Of a stretch of DNA of 64,000 nt, positions 1 through 12,545 are shown piece by piece. The notes beneath the pieces are model-generated. The model was not told the origin of the DNA, ran no database searches, and saw only the letters and a program-made list of their open reading frames with translations. Position numbers and translations under genes: made by a program. The stretch spans positions 1 through 64,000 of the forward strand of contig JABSSW010000063.1 of assembly GCA_018902385.1 (NCBI GenBank), given 5' to 3'. Within the stretch, counting starts at the first letter, position 1. Each line of letters begins with the position of its first letter. Source of the stretch: Physcia stellaris. Lineage: Eukaryota > Ascomycota > Lecanoromycetes > Caliciales > Physciaceae.

Positions 1-3000
1 ATATTTGATCAAACTGAATATCATATCGATTTTCAATAAATTTCGAATGAATGAAAAAAATGAAAAACTCATCACGTTCGTCACTTTTATAAAATCGTAT
101 AAATATCGAATATTATTCTTTGAATTGATCAATGATTCTGCAAGCTGACAACATTACATGAATGATTTCTTGTTCAATTTTCTGAACGAATTCTGTCAAA
201 TCTATTTGAATGACATACTCATTTACAGCAAATTCAAAAAAGAACATATCGTGCACGTTCGAATCGTTCTGAAAAAACTCAAAAAAATCGATCTACAAAT
301 GAATATTGAGAAATGCGAATTCTTCAAGAAAAAAATGATCTTTTTAGACGTGATATTTTCGATGAATGATCTTCGCATGAATTCAAAAAAAAAAAATACA
401 AATCATAATTGATTGAACACGTTCTATCAATTTCAAAAAATACAAATTTTCGTGAATTTCGTCAATTTCTATCGACGTTTCATTCGTGACTTTTCGAAAA
501 AAATCAAAATTCTCATTCGAATGATCAAGAAACTCGTAAAATTCGAATGAATTACAAAAACAAAAAAGATTTTCAATTTATTTAAAAAAACGATGATCGA
601 AATTTTCATATTTCGTCATTACGATAAAATCAAACAAATCATTTTAAAAATCGATTTTTCAAATTACGTCAATGCGAAAATGCTATCGCAATACGATGAC
701 GAAAAAATTTTACATTTCGTTGTTTTTTACAGTCGAAACATGATTTCAGTCGAATGCAATTATGAAATTTATAACAAAAAATTATTGATCATCATTCGTT
801 GTTTAAAACATTGACGTTCAAAACTCGAAAAAATTGACGAATCGATCAAGATTTTCATCGATCACAAAAATTTAAAAATCTTTATAATTTCGAAAAAGCT
901 AATTTTTCGTCAGACTCGTTGAACAGAAATTTTATCGAAATTCAATATCGTCATTCAATTTCAGTCAGAAACTCAAAACGTTAAAACAGACGTCTTGATT
1001 CGCATGTCGAATTCACGATTTAAAAATGATAACGACGAACGACATCAATATAAAAAGCAAATGTTGTTTATTTTCGAACGATTCGAAATTCATGTCGTCG
1101 AATTTGACGAATCAATTTACGAACGAGTTTTCGTCGTCAACAAAACAAACGACGATTGCAAAACATATCGTGAAACGTTCAATCAAAATTTCATTTTCGT
1201 GAATGAAATCAATTTACGCGATTGTCAAAAAAAAACGATGTTTTATATTACAAAAATCGATTATGAGTGTTCGTCGATGTTTTTTTGTTCGTTGATTTTC
1301 TCAAAAAAATTCATGAATTTTTCGCATCGAATCATTTTGAATTTAATCGCATGAAAAATTTTTTACGTCGTGATTATTATTGATTCAACATGCGCAAAAC
1401 AATTCGTCGATACGTACGTAATTGTCACGAATGTCAACGAATTAAAACTTTCAAAAATCGTAAAAACGAATTACTCATTTTTTGATTATATTTTTGCAAC
1501 GTTGAACGAATATATTCATTGATTTCATCACGAAATTATTTAACGCTCACGATCATAATGTCATTTGCACGATAATCGACAAACTTAGTAAAAAACGTCA
1601 TTATGCATCATGTACAGCGAAGAACGAGAACACGAGTGCTGAAATCACAACAAAAATACTCATTCAATACGTGTTTCGTATTCATGATTTGTTCTTTTTC
1701 ATAACATTTGATCGAAATTTCCAATTCGTGTCTTTCGTATGACAAATTTTCTGCAAAATTTTCGACATCAAATGTAAATTTTTCACGATCTTTCATTCAG
1801 AAACTGATGATCAAATCGAAAAAATCAATCAGAACATCGAAAAACAATTGCGACAATATTGCAACTACATGCAAAACGATTGAAACGTTTGACTATTTAT
1901 AATCGAATTTGCAAACAATAACGCAATTTTTGCATTTATTGAATTGTCATCGTTTTTCGTCAACAAAAATTTTCATTCACGTATGAAGCTTTTCATCGAA
2001 TTTTATCTCGTATGTCACGACAAAAAAACGATTTTTGATCGTTAAAACGAAAAACATCACGAACACAATGCAAAACATTCTCGATTATGTACGAGCTCAC
2101 GTCGAAATAACTCAAAAACGCATGACGACACAAATCAACAAACATCGCAAAATCGTCGAGTACGTCGAAAAAAATTACGTTTTTTGAATCGACGAAACAT
2201 CAAAATCGTTAAATCATTCGACAAACTTGATGACAAAAAGTTTGATTCATACAAAATGCTGAAACGTATTAACAATTTCTATCAGTTTGAATTATCTGAA
2301 ACAATGCGAATTTATGATGTGTTTCATTGTTGACTTTTTGCGCAAAATTTTTGTGATTTTTCGAAAATCAAATCAACGAATCATTCGATCTCGTTGTAAT
2401 CAACGAGAATTTCGAATGAAAAATGAACGACATTTTAAAATTTCGATATCATTACGATCGTTTTCAATATCGTGTCAATTGATCAAATTGATCGCATGAT
2501 CGAATTTGATATTACGTCGATAACGATGAATTCGATAATGTTCGTGACGTGATGAATGATTATCATCGAATTCATTTCATCGTCGCAAATTCGAAATCAT
2601 TCAAAATCATTTTTTTCGTTTTTCAAATCGATGATCAAAATTCATTTGCGAATCGTCGTCGTTCTCGAAAAAAAATCGTCGTTTTGACATTCATTGAAAT
2701 TACGTTCGATTAAAATTTGAAAATCTCAATTGAATTTGAATTCATTTTGATTTCATTCGTTCGTTTCAAAATTTTTTTTTTCAATTTCAAATTTCATTAT
2801 CATCGTTTCGACGTTGTTTACAGTCAAAACTTACGTCGCATAAAGAGTTGAATCGTGTCAAAAACATTTTCAAAAATTGTTGTTCGATTTTATTGAACTG
2901 TGACTTGATGCAACATATTGAGAAAATCAAAAAATAATGATCGTGAAAATTTCGAATTCAAAATTCATTCAAGACAATCGACAACGTTCTCGTCTCGAAT

Positions 3001-3274
3001 CAACGACGAATCGTCGAAACGACGTTCGCGAAAAAAAAAATAGTGTTACGAACATGTCTGACAAATAGACTTGACAAATGTCTGACAAATAAATAGTTGA
3101 TTGATATGAACGAACAGCGAATTATGTTTTAATTCTACGTCGAAATTAGCGTGATTTGAAACTTGACGTCGCACACTGTTTGCAATTTCAACATTTTGTA
3201 TCTATTTGTTTCTGCAGACTTATTGTTTTCGTCTAGCTAGTCAATTGCAGTCAATACAAGCACGACTCATGATA
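1..3274 (+). mobile_element. Ty3/gypsy LTR retrotransposon, family A, copy 1 (3' part, decayed)
   Basis: This is the 3' portion of a Ty3/gypsy (chromovirus-like) element whose 5' part lies outside the window. Visible traces in pol order on the + strand are: reverse transcriptase around 158-412 (a YLNDILIYS block, the family's YxDD signature region), RNase H around 593-814, integrase around 995-1900, a trace of the segment that precedes a chromodomain near 2290-2330, then a purine run at about 3028-3043 and the 3' LTR. The same sequence occurs on the opposite strand at 21735-28399. It is broken in many places and is a fossil. CpC and CpT dinucleotides are scarce, but less so than in the second copy. 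Confidence 0.85.
3044..3274 (+). repeat. 3' LTR of gypsy family A copy 1
   Basis: A 231-bp sequence beginning TGTTACGAACATG and ending CATGATA. It recurs twice in opposite orientation at 21735-21969 and 28165-28399. A purine-rich tract precedes it directly, as expected for a 3' LTR. Confidence 0.85.
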
Positions 3275-4151
3275 ATTTCGTTCGTCGCAACGACGATAAC
3301 GACGACAATTTGTTGTTGAATTTGAACGTTAAAAAACAATATCGTTCATATATTTCGAAAAACGATAATTAACAACAAAATAAATTTTTTTGAATCGTTT
3401 CGTGTGCAACGAATTTTCGAACGAATTTTTGTTTTTCAAAAAAATTCGTTTGTAAAATTCGAAAAAATTCGATTAACAATTTTCAAAAAATCAAATATGA
3501 AACGACGATGATTATGTTAATTATATGACAAATTAATTTTTTTTTTTTTTTTTTTGCGATATTTGTAATTCAATTTTTTGAAACGTTTAATTCAAATTTA
3601 CGATCGAATCAATGTTTTCAAATTTGATCATAAACGCATCATTAAAAATTCGAATTTGAAAAGAAATGACAATCATATTGTGTATAACAATTATTGCGAA
3701 TACATTTCATAACAAAACAATTTTCGAATTCAACAATGATTTATTCAAAACAACAAAACTTTCATAAATCAAAACGACGATCAATTTTTATATTTGTTAC
3801 TTTTTTTTTCTCATTACAGTTTGCAATTTCTATTTTATATCAACGTTCGTGTATTTTCAATTCATCTTTTTCGTCAAATTAAAATTTTTTTTCGCAACAT
3901 GATTACAAAACAATTCGAAACGTTGTTTTTATTTGCGTCGCGCGCAATCTCAAAACATGATTCAAAATTTTTTTATTTTCATTTTTCAACGAATTCGTTT
4001 TTTCGAAAATTTTGAAAATTGTTCGTGCTTTGTTCAGTTCATGACGTTTGATTTGATTTCGTTGCAATTTTGATTGTTTCGATTTCGAACATTCAAACAA
4101 AATAATAATTATTATAATCATTATTTTGTATTGTTGTTTGAAATTTAATTG
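3275..4151. other. AT-rich DNA without a recognisable gene
   Basis: Strongly AT-rich sequence with the same lack of CC/GG and CT/AG dinucleotides as the neighbouring transposons. The open frames are short, in both directions, and show no motif I recognise. It is probably an older mutated repeat into which the LTR element at 4152-6111 inserted. It contains a T-run at about 3539-3555. Confidence 0.5.
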
Positions 4152-4336
4152 TGTCAAAGATCGTGTCTGACTAGAAAATAAACAGATAACAAAACGAAAA
4201 TATTTGATCTAAAAACAAATATGTACAGAAAATCGAATGTCAAAAATAGAAGTGCGCGTCAAGTCACATTAATTTTCATATGAATTTTCGTTGATAAAAT
4301 AAGTTTTCAATCGAGATTTCAAACATGTTCGTAACA
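4152..4336 (-). repeat. LTR of the non-autonomous element (lower-coordinate copy)
   Basis: 185 bp, direct repeat of 5928-6111 with scattered transitions. Outer edge abuts target duplication AATTG. Confidence 0.85.
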
Positions 4337-5489
4337 TTATTTTTTCGTTTTTTTCAAATTTCGTTTCGAAACGAATAATTCATTTTTTTTATCGATCGAC
4401 ATTGCAAAAAATTCATTGACGATAATTCAAATATTTGTCTGATCATGATTGACGTTGAAAATTTCATAACAAATGCGATAAACGTGAAAAAATAAATTCG
4501 AAAACAAAAAATGTGCGAAAAAAAAAAAATAAATATATGCGACGAGAATGAAAATTTTGATCGCGAAAATATTTGCAAATTAATATGATGAAACGATCGA
4601 TATTTCAAAACAAAACGAAAACAAAAGAAAATCGAAACAACAAAACGATATCGATTTCGCGAACGTATGTTGTTTCAAACTTTTCGAATTTGAGCTTTTC
4701 GAATTTTTATTAATCGACGCGTTCTGATTGACTGCAAATTTTGAAATAGAAAAATCATTGACGACGACGAACAAACGATTGCGAAGAAAACGAACTGTTT
4801 TGACTGAATAGCAAATCAATAAATTCGTGTTTTTCAACTTTTCATGTCATTTGCTCTCGTATCGCTGCTGTGATGTAATAGATTTATTTTCATTGATGTT
4901 GATTGCGAAAACGTAAAAAATAAAACGCACGCGCTTTTAACGTCGTTGTAACAAATTCATTGTTCATTGTAACGAATTCATTGAAATCGATGTGCGAATT
5001 CGTTCGTAAAATGTCATTGAAGCAAATTCACTAATCGTTGTAGCGAATTCACTGAATGTCATCGAAATAAGCAAATCGTCAAGCAAAAACGAAACGAAAC
5101 GTAATTCAAAAAATTTTGTTTGATGTTTTGAATGTTGATTTGTTTGTTAAAAAAATGATTTGATGTATATGTGTGATTTTTATTTTTCTCTTTATCAAAC
5201 GATATTTCAACGTTTAAAAAAATGAATATTGTAAAAATCAAATCATGTCAATTGACAAAGAGAAAATCGACTGTTGATTAGATGCTGAAAATTCGAACAA
5301 GAAAATCGACAATTGATTGTCGTTGTAACAAACTCATTGATTGACTGATTTTCAAAACAAAAAAATCAACAATTGATTGTCATTTTCGCAAATTCACGAT
5401 CATTTTCGCTGATTCACGATGCGCATAATGAAAATGAAATGCAATCATCGTTTTCAAAAAAAAAATTTCAAATTGACGATTTTCTTTTG

Positions 5490-5680
5490 ATTCGCGTATT
5501 TTTACGAATGATTCGACGATTTTCTTTTGAACACTCGCGTATTTTTACGAACGATGAAAACTTTGTTTTTATTCGCTTTCTCTACGAGCAATTGACGATT
5601 TTTTTTAATTACTCGCGTATTTTTACGAACATATTTGACGATCTTATTTAATTATTCGCGTATTTCGACGAGCAATTTTT
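5490..5680. repeat. Degenerate minisatellite inside the non-autonomous LTR element
   Basis: The core CGCGTATTTTTACGA recurs four times with variation, separated by segments that resemble TTGACGATTTT. The spacing is irregular, between about 30 and 70 bp. It lies in the internal region of the 4152-6111 element, and a related short repeat (GTAACGAATTCATTG-like) lies at about 4945-5055. Confidence 0.6.
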
Positions 5681-5927
5681 GCAAAATTTGATCGAATGTC
5701 AATTAATTTCGCAAAATTCAAAACGAAAAATCGCTGTGTTGTAAACAATGAATCATCGTCACTGCTGATTGAAAAAATTGCGTTGAAAACGTCATCGTCG
5801 CAAATTGAAAAATTTCGTGTTGAAAATGTAATCGTCACGAATTGAATCGTCGTGTTTCTTTCTATTCGTTGACGATGTTAGCGAGTGTGAAATTTACATC
5901 GCTCGTCACGATGAAAATCAAATATAA

Positions 5928-6111
5928 TGTCAGAAGTCGTGTCTGACTAAAAATAACAGATAACAAAACGAAAATATTTGATCTAAAAAGCAAATATGTA
6001 CAGAAAATCGAATGTCAGAAATAAAAATGCGTGTCAAGTCACGTTAATTTTCATATGAACTTTCGTTGATAAAATAAGTTTTCAATCGAGATTTCAGACA
6101 TGTTCGTAACA
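5928..6111 (-). repeat. LTR of the non-autonomous element (higher-coordinate copy)
   Basis: 184 bp, direct repeat of 4152-4336. Ends GTAACA on the + strand and is followed by AATTG. Confidence 0.85.
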
Positions 6112-6116
6112 AATTG

Positions 6117-7775
6117 AACGAAATGTTTCATTTCGCAATGAAAGCAATGACTTGTTTGTAAATTTCGTGATTTTGACGATACATCGCTTTGAAATTTAAC
6201 GTTTGAATTGAAAACGACAACGTATCGATCGTTTGTTGAAACGTCATGTTCATCGTTGCGAATTTTTTGATCAAAAAATGTTAACGATGTCACAATGATT
6301 CATATTACAATTCACGTTGTGATTTTGAAAATGTTTTGTCAAACGATAATCGAAATTTCGAAATTTGAAATTGTGATAAAAAAAAAAAACGCAAAAAAAT
6401 CGTTATATATGAATCATGAATATTCGTCGAAAATCGAATCATTGCGATGTGTGATTCAATCAAAATTTAATTCGACGTAAAAATTTTGTTGAAATTTTGT
6501 GATTTGAAAAACGATGAATTAGTTTTTTATTGTGTAAAAACATGATTTGTGTATATAAAATTTAATCACGTAATTTGCGTTTAAACATTATTTCGTCAAC
6601 GTTTTGATTTTTACATAATGCATCATTAAACATTTTTTTATCGTCGAAAAATATTTCGATCGAAATTCAAATTCGAAAAATTAATCGAAAATAAAACGAA
6701 TTAATGAATTGCAACGAAAATGATTAATCGATTTGTAACAATTGATTTCGATTCGATTGCAAATTTGAAAAATGATTTTGAAAATGATTTTGAAAATGAT
6801 TTTGAAAATAACGAAACGTGTAATTTTTCGAACGATTTTATGTCAAAAAAATCGTTCAAATGCGTTTTTTGACGTGTTTTTCGAACATTTTTAAATTTTT
6901 TGAAAATTCGAATTCAAAAAAATAAACGAAAAATCAAACGAAATATCGAAATTCAAATTATTTTGAAATTGATTTTTCAATATTGACGAAAATAAAATAT
7001 CGAATTTTAAATTATTTTGAATCAAAAATTTCAATATTGACGAAAACGAAAATACATCGCTTTGTTTGTAATATTCAAACAATTGAATTATTTGTTGTTG
7101 AATCATTGAAAAAAACGAAAAAAATCGTTCAAAAATTTCAAATTCGTTTTATTTCGATTTAAATTTTTGAAAATATCGTTTATTGTATCGAACAATTTTT
7201 GAATTTGCACGTTTTCAAAATATCGATTTTGAAAATCAAAATTATCGTATTTTATAACACGAAAATCAAATTTAAAATACAATTTTTTTGAACGTTTTTT
7301 TGAAAATTTTCGTTTCAATAAAAATTTCATTTCGTTCACGACGAAAAATTTGAACGATATCGACGTTTGCAAATTTCGTCGATTTGTTGATAAAACGTTT
7401 CGAAATTTTTTTTTTTTTCGCGAAATTCGCAAAAAAAAATTTCGATACGAAAACAATGAATTTGAATTTCGATTGTTTTAATATGAATTCATTCAATTAA
7501 ATTGACGATTTTTTTGTGTAACGACGAAAAATTTTCATCAAACGTCGATTGAATCGAATTCGTAAATTTGATAAATTTGATTTTGAAAAACATATTGCGA
7601 ATCACGATTCGAAAATTCAACATCACGAAAATTATACAAAATGAAATTATTACGAATTATTTACATATTGTTATTGAAACGAAATCGAATGACGATAAAA
7701 TTTTTCAAATTTTTCATTCAATTTTGATATGTGATGAAAAATTTTCAATTTCGATTCGCGCGATCGTCAATCTTT
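6117..7775. other. AT-rich DNA, unassigned, ending at a sharp base-composition boundary
   Basis: Continuation of the AT-rich block. It carries a 12-bp tandem repeat (AAAATGATTTTG units, about 6769-6810) and an imperfect duplication of roughly 60 bp at about 6945-7060. Open frames are short and have no recognisable domain. Composition changes abruptly at about 7775-7790 to normal gene-island DNA. Confidence 0.5.
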
Positions 7776-8031
7776 TTTAAAACGACTGTATCTATCTCGG
7801 TTAGAGTAGTACTGTACTCGTACATCATGTATAAGTACCGTACAGCGGCACCTGAAACACTGCCACCTGAGGCTTCGCATATTGTATCTTCGATGTTTGC
7901 CCGGCATGTCGTTGACTCTTTTTCATCATTGCGCTTGTTCATAACATAAAGTATTGTCACAATAGATCTGGTGTTTGCAGCAAGCCTGTACCTCGAGTTA
8001 ACCGTCTTTTTATACTACATTGCCGCCATTC

Positions 8032-9558
8032 ATGGCAGGAGAGTCGAGCGTCAATTTCAGGTACACAATGCGTCATTACAGGTTGCGATTTGCATTTGTT
8101 TTCATGGCCATACTGTCTGTTATACTCATCTATGAGTTTTACGCCCAACCTTTAGGAAACCATCTCAACAATGGTGGCCTTGGGACTTCGAGCAATGATC
8201 TAAAACAGAAGGCCTATGAGGCAGAAGCCAATTTGAATGCCTCGCTGCGTTCTCCTGTTGAAAATTCCAACTTCGCTGCCATGGGAAATCGCATCGCAGC
8301 CTTCGCCAGGCTCAGCGGGGTTCTTGTGCAAGGTTCTTCACTTGACCGAAAACCTCTAGTTAATTCCCTGAGCTACCAGTTCCCATGGTGGAAACTGAAT
8401 GCCGCTCGTTATACTCCTTGGTCACCTTCCCCCACAGCCGAGACAGGCCTCGTCATGTGCGTCGGATCCAAGAACTTTTTGCTCGCCGCCCATCTGGTAC
8501 GAACGCTACGGAATGTCCTCAACTCGTCCTTGCCGATCGAAATTGCCTACGCTGGCGATAATGATCTTCCTGCCTCACGTCAAGCGGATCTCAAGGAACT
8601 CGACTCGAATATCGAGACAGTCAATCTGCTGGATTACTTCGATGATAACAGCGCCGGTCTGCAGACAGGTGGGTACGCAATGAAGCCATTTGCAGCACTT
8701 GCTAGTCGCTTTCGAAAGGTCATTCTTGTCGATGCTGACGTACTCTTCCTTCGTCGACCTGATGAGCTATTTGATGAATACCCTGATTTGCAGGACACGG
8801 GAACGCTGTTCTGGCATGATAGAGCCTACGTCCATGCGGGTGACTTTAGTCGACGTGACTGGGTCAGAAAGATGCTGAATGGAAGACAGCCAAGTGCTCT
8901 ATTAAGCCAGAGCATCTTCTGGCAAGAAGATTTATGGCAAGAGATGGACTCGGGGGTTGTATGTTTTGACAAAAGCAAATCGACAGCGTTCATGGGTCTT
9001 GTCTTTGCCACTTGGATGAACACGAAAGAAATAAGAGAAGGGATTGTGTATAAGGCAGTTCTAGGTCAGTGTTGCAGCCTTTCTATACACAACGGTAGCC
9101 AGACCTTGATCTGAGCTGGGCACTAACTCTGTTTGTCGTGCGCAGGAGATAAAGAAACATACTGGCTTGCCCATGAGCTTGCCTCTTTTCCGTACGGCTA
9201 CGTAACATCCTCTTACGCCGGCGTCCTGGGGAGCGTTGACCCTTCTGCTACAACAGCTCCCTCGAACCGCACTATTTGTAGCGTCCAGATACTTCACGTC
9301 GATGGAAAGCGAAACCTGTTCTGGTTTAACGGTAGCCTGCGAAAGAACAAATCGAACAAAGAGAGTAAAGATTTTGGAACTTTTTCGCATTGGATTGAAG
9401 GCACCAATATATGGCAGACAATGCCGAAATGGCGGTTTGGTGGCGACAACTCGTGGTGTGCTGAAGGGGAGGTCAAAAGCGGCACTGATATCGAGCCCAT
9501 CATTACTGCTATGATCTCCGAGGCAGAAGCCGTGGATACACTTTTTCCAGATACTTGA
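8032..9558 (+). CDS. MNN1-type alpha-1,3-mannosyltransferase (GT71 family), type II Golgi protein
   Basis: Predicted Golgi glycosyltransferase that adds terminal mannose to protein-linked glycans. Model: exons 8032-9064 and 9146-9558 with an 81-bp intron (GTCAGT donor, CTAAC branch, GCAG acceptor), giving 481 aa. I start at the first true ATG (8032); a second ATG at 8068 sits closer to the membrane segment and is an alternative. A short basic N-terminus is followed by one membrane segment at about residues 20-34 and a stem. The catalytic domain then begins with GLVMCVGSKNF and contains the family pattern GGYAMKPFAAL followed by VDADVLFL, whose DAD (residues 234-236) is the metal-binding DxD motif. 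The second exon holds FSHWIEGTNIWQ and WCAEGE, as expected near the C-terminus. It lies only about 250 bp from the mutated AT-rich block but shows no decay itself. Confidence 0.85.
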
Positions 9559-11380
9559 CGAACCAAAGGGGGCCTGACTCAACCCTGAAGGCCGCATCAC
9601 TGTCGAAGCGTTGCTGTGTCTTTGCGGCAGAGGATCCCTTCCAAGTTCCAGAACATAGTGTATCCTGTGGCCAAACCATCCAGCAATGGCGTCAACTGCC
9701 CACTCTTTCCAAAGGACTAGTGAAACTTCAACGCCCCTTCACTGTCGAAGCAGAGGAGCTGAAGTCTGCTCCAGATGCAATCTGCCGAGAATCACCTAGG
9801 TATAGGAGGCTTAAGGCTCGTCGTCTGGTAGCTTTGTGGCCGTCGTCATACTAAGCAAAACCTGGTGTGTGTTACGCCGAAGGCATAAAGGAACGTCTAT
9901 GCAATCACCTCCGCAGAGACTGATGTTCGAGGTGCAGTTTATGCGAGGGTTCACGTCACCATCCCTTGACCCAGTCAACAATTGATTGAAGTGTAGCCAT
10001 AGTTCCCAGAGAACTTTTCATCGCGCTCAAAATGGAGCCACGGCGACAAACAGCCAGGACTAAAGCCTGGTGCTTTTGTATGGAGCACGAAGGACTTCGC
10101 TGCACCAAGTTTTCCGATCAATGCTTCACTGCCAGTCTACGGTCCTGGTCAACCGTGTACGAGGTCATGCTGAAGGGTGGTCGAAACGTAAGTAAATAAT
10201 AGCAGTAGCAAGGTCCTTGACACTATGCTTCCTCAATATTTGTAGCTCTTCCCGGACTGCGTCAATGGTGAGAACTGTTATCCCCCTTGTACCGAAAAAT
10301 AATCTTGATTGGCATTGCGCAGCTGATGAGGACAACGAGATCGAAGCATGAGACGAAGCCCGACTTGAAGAAAAAGTCAACGCCTGCCCGAAGATGCAGA
10401 TCCGATGCCTCTCATGCGTTCTTGTGTTGGCGAATTGGATGAAATGAGTTCAATAATCCAAATGACCGCAACGAGATGACTTCTTCGAAGCCAAAGCAAA
10501 CAATGGAACGTGGAATGCCAGACTTCAATGGTTCTAGATTGTCCTACTTTATCTATCCACTACTATCCACTACAAGCTTTTTAGTGGGAAAGACAAGAAG
10601 TTTGCAGACACTCATTGGATTCTCTATCGTCCCCTACTAGCATATTCTTACTCTAGTAAGAACTAGCCCCGGGGTACGCCTTCAGCCCAGCTTCCAAGAT
10701 GGCTTCCCAGCAGCTAGATACTCAAGCTACCTTAACTCGCATTCCTAGCAAAAGATCGACCGAGCCGGCTCATCAGCCGTCCGCTTGCCGGAAGGCAGAG
10801 ATATCGTCGCAACCAATATCAGAAACAGGCCAGGAGCCATGCCCGGAAATGGGGCAGTGAACGTGCCTAAAATTAGATCAGCAGACTTGAGGGCTCTAGT
10901 CGGCAGTCTCATCCACATAGCAGAGTCATGTGGCGCCTGATCCACGATCGACGTCTCGGTCTGAATCCGGCTCCATATTATTCAACTCTGTTGCGCAGGT
11001 CGATTCCTTGATGTATATAGACGGGCCCCATAAGATTATACTTAGAACGTGCAAGTCCAGCCATTTGAAACCTCTTCGCCATCTTCGAGACCATACTCAG
11101 TCAAGATCTTACGAGCCTAATCTCTTTCGAATACTATAGGCATCAATCATATTCCACACAATGTCGACCTTTCCAGCCAACGTCATTAGCATTCCGGTCT
11201 CTTGATACAATGGTAACAAGCAGAGCTTCTCTCCCTTTGGCACGCCTTCAAAATACGCTACTAGCCAGGCTACCAAGCATGCTCGTAACACGCGCTCCCA
11301 GCCCATCGGCAAAAAAATCGATTCCTATTATATTTTGACATCTCGACCTGCTCGAAAGCTTTAGAAGTCGCATTGCGGAA
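9559..11380. other. Intergenic DNA, no supported gene
   Basis: Normal-composition sequence of about 1.8 kb. The open frames on both strands are at most 99 codons and show no family motif or convincing exon chain. Minus-strand fragments around 10745-11310 look slightly protein-like but are broken by stops in every frame, so a very old pseudogene is possible but not supported. Confidence 0.5.
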
Positions 11381-11682
11381 TCGTGATATCAACGAGGGGT
11401 CGGAAGCTTCGATATGCAACCCGCTTTAGTTTTCTCATCAAAAATATGCACTCCGCTTTGGTTTGTCTTATCAAAGATATGTATCGTGATATCAACGAAA
11501 GGGGGTCGGAAGCTTCGACGTGCACTCCGCTTTAGTTTTCTCATCAAAAATATGCACTCCGCTTTGGTTTGTCTTATCAGAAATATGTATCGTTTGTAGA
11601 GAAGTCGTCTGCAGCATCGTGATATCAACGAGAGGTCGGAAGCTTCGACACGCACCCCGCTTTAGTTTTCTCATCAAAAATT
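11381..11682. repeat. Tandem repeat, about 2.6 copies of a roughly 103-bp unit
   Basis: Units start at 11381, 11484 and 11617, each with TCGTGATATCAACGA, then GGTCGGAAGCTTCGA, then CGCTTTAGTTTTCTCATC. Within a unit the phrase ATGCACTCCGCTTTGG partly repeats the CCGCTTTAG phrase. The second unit carries an extra segment of about 24-30 bp, and the third stops after the first half. It lies about 280 bp upstream of the cysteine-rich gene at 11960. Confidence 0.85.
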
Positions 11683-12304
11683 TGATCCTATCCATTCAGG
11701 GAAAAAGTTGGGTAATTTGATCGTATCATGCAGCACAATATATGCGATATGATATGGGTCTCTTCTTTTTCCTCTATGCTTCTTCGCTGCAACAGCTGGT
11801 TCCACAAATGGAGCTATACATGAAGATCATCTGCAAGGTAGTGAGGGATTTGCGCCTGTACCTAGCTTATGGGAATGTGAGGACAGAAAGTGGGGTATTT
11901 CAAATATATAATTCTTCTGATATCCACTATCTATCTGCTCATCCTTTGTCTTTCTGTCCATGTATCAACAACAGGTTTCGATCTACAATTCTGCTGTGAG
12001 AGTCTTCGCATCTGTTCCTCTTCATGGAGCATTGGTTCTTTCCTTTCTTGAAGCACTTGCTCGACCTCCCATGGTTGTCCGTTCCGAACCCCTCTGCTTG
12101 GAACAGGACACTCCGCAACATGACAAGGGTAAGCTCAAGAAATGCATTTTATCAATCCGATCTGACACGTCTGTAGCTGGATCGAGCTTTTCTCTTTCTC
12201 CTCATGAGCCCCTTGCAGAAAAACCTCTGGATTTGGTCTCCATCGACTCTGCGGACATTGTAACTTCACGACTTGAGTTCACAGCAGTGGACTACAAAGC
12301 TAAA

Positions 12305-12437
12305 TGTTGGAATCGGTATGCCCCAGGGCCTTGGCAACACGTGACTAGGGCAATAGGCCAAATAAGCCACGGTCGCATGTAACTAGAACCCACACACCTA
12401 CATACTTTTTCAATGCAATACGATTCAGACTCCAACA
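12305..12437 (+). repeat. 5' LTR of the gag-only Copia-type element
   Basis: 133 bp with short inverted ends TGTTGGA / TCCAACA. Nearly identical to 13810-13942. Confidence 0.9.
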
Positions 12438-12545
12438 GGTTATGATGTTCGCGCACGCAGAAACTGCACATTAATCAGTCTTATTACATTATATTGTGTC
12501 CGTGATAGTCACGTCAACGCTGTACACGTCGTCGTCGTCGTCGCA

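Larger units (their letters stand above)
4152..6111 (-). mobile_element. Non-autonomous LTR element (TRIM/LARD-like), complete with target duplication
   Basis: Two direct repeats of about 185 bp (4152-4336 and 5928-6111) enclose 1.59 kb without any gag or pol trace. The 5-bp target duplication AATTG is intact on both sides (4147-4151 and 6112-6116). Read on the minus strand the LTRs start TGTTACGAACATGT and end TGACA, and a purine-rich tract lies inside the 4336 end, so the element is oriented minus. The first 14 or so bases of the LTR are the same as in gypsy family A, which suggests that family A proteins mobilised it. It looks whole for a non-coding element, though the internal part is AT-rich and mutated. 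Confidence 0.85.

Noticed and set aside
6769-6810. Short regular repeats as a possible CRISPR array
   Set aside because: The units are directly adjacent 12-mers without spacers. It is a simple tandem repeat in a eukaryotic genome.
8020-8031. Upstream start of the GT71 frame at 8020
   Set aside because: The codon there is TTG. The first true ATG is at 8032, so the model starts there. The same correction was applied at 36408-37280 (ATG at 37247), MIP1 (first exon added) and the SLX8-like gene (ATG at 47230).
10745-11312. Possible minus-strand gene
   Set aside because: Protein-like fragments occur in different frames but are interrupted by stops, and no splice sites give a continuous frame. 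No family was recognised.
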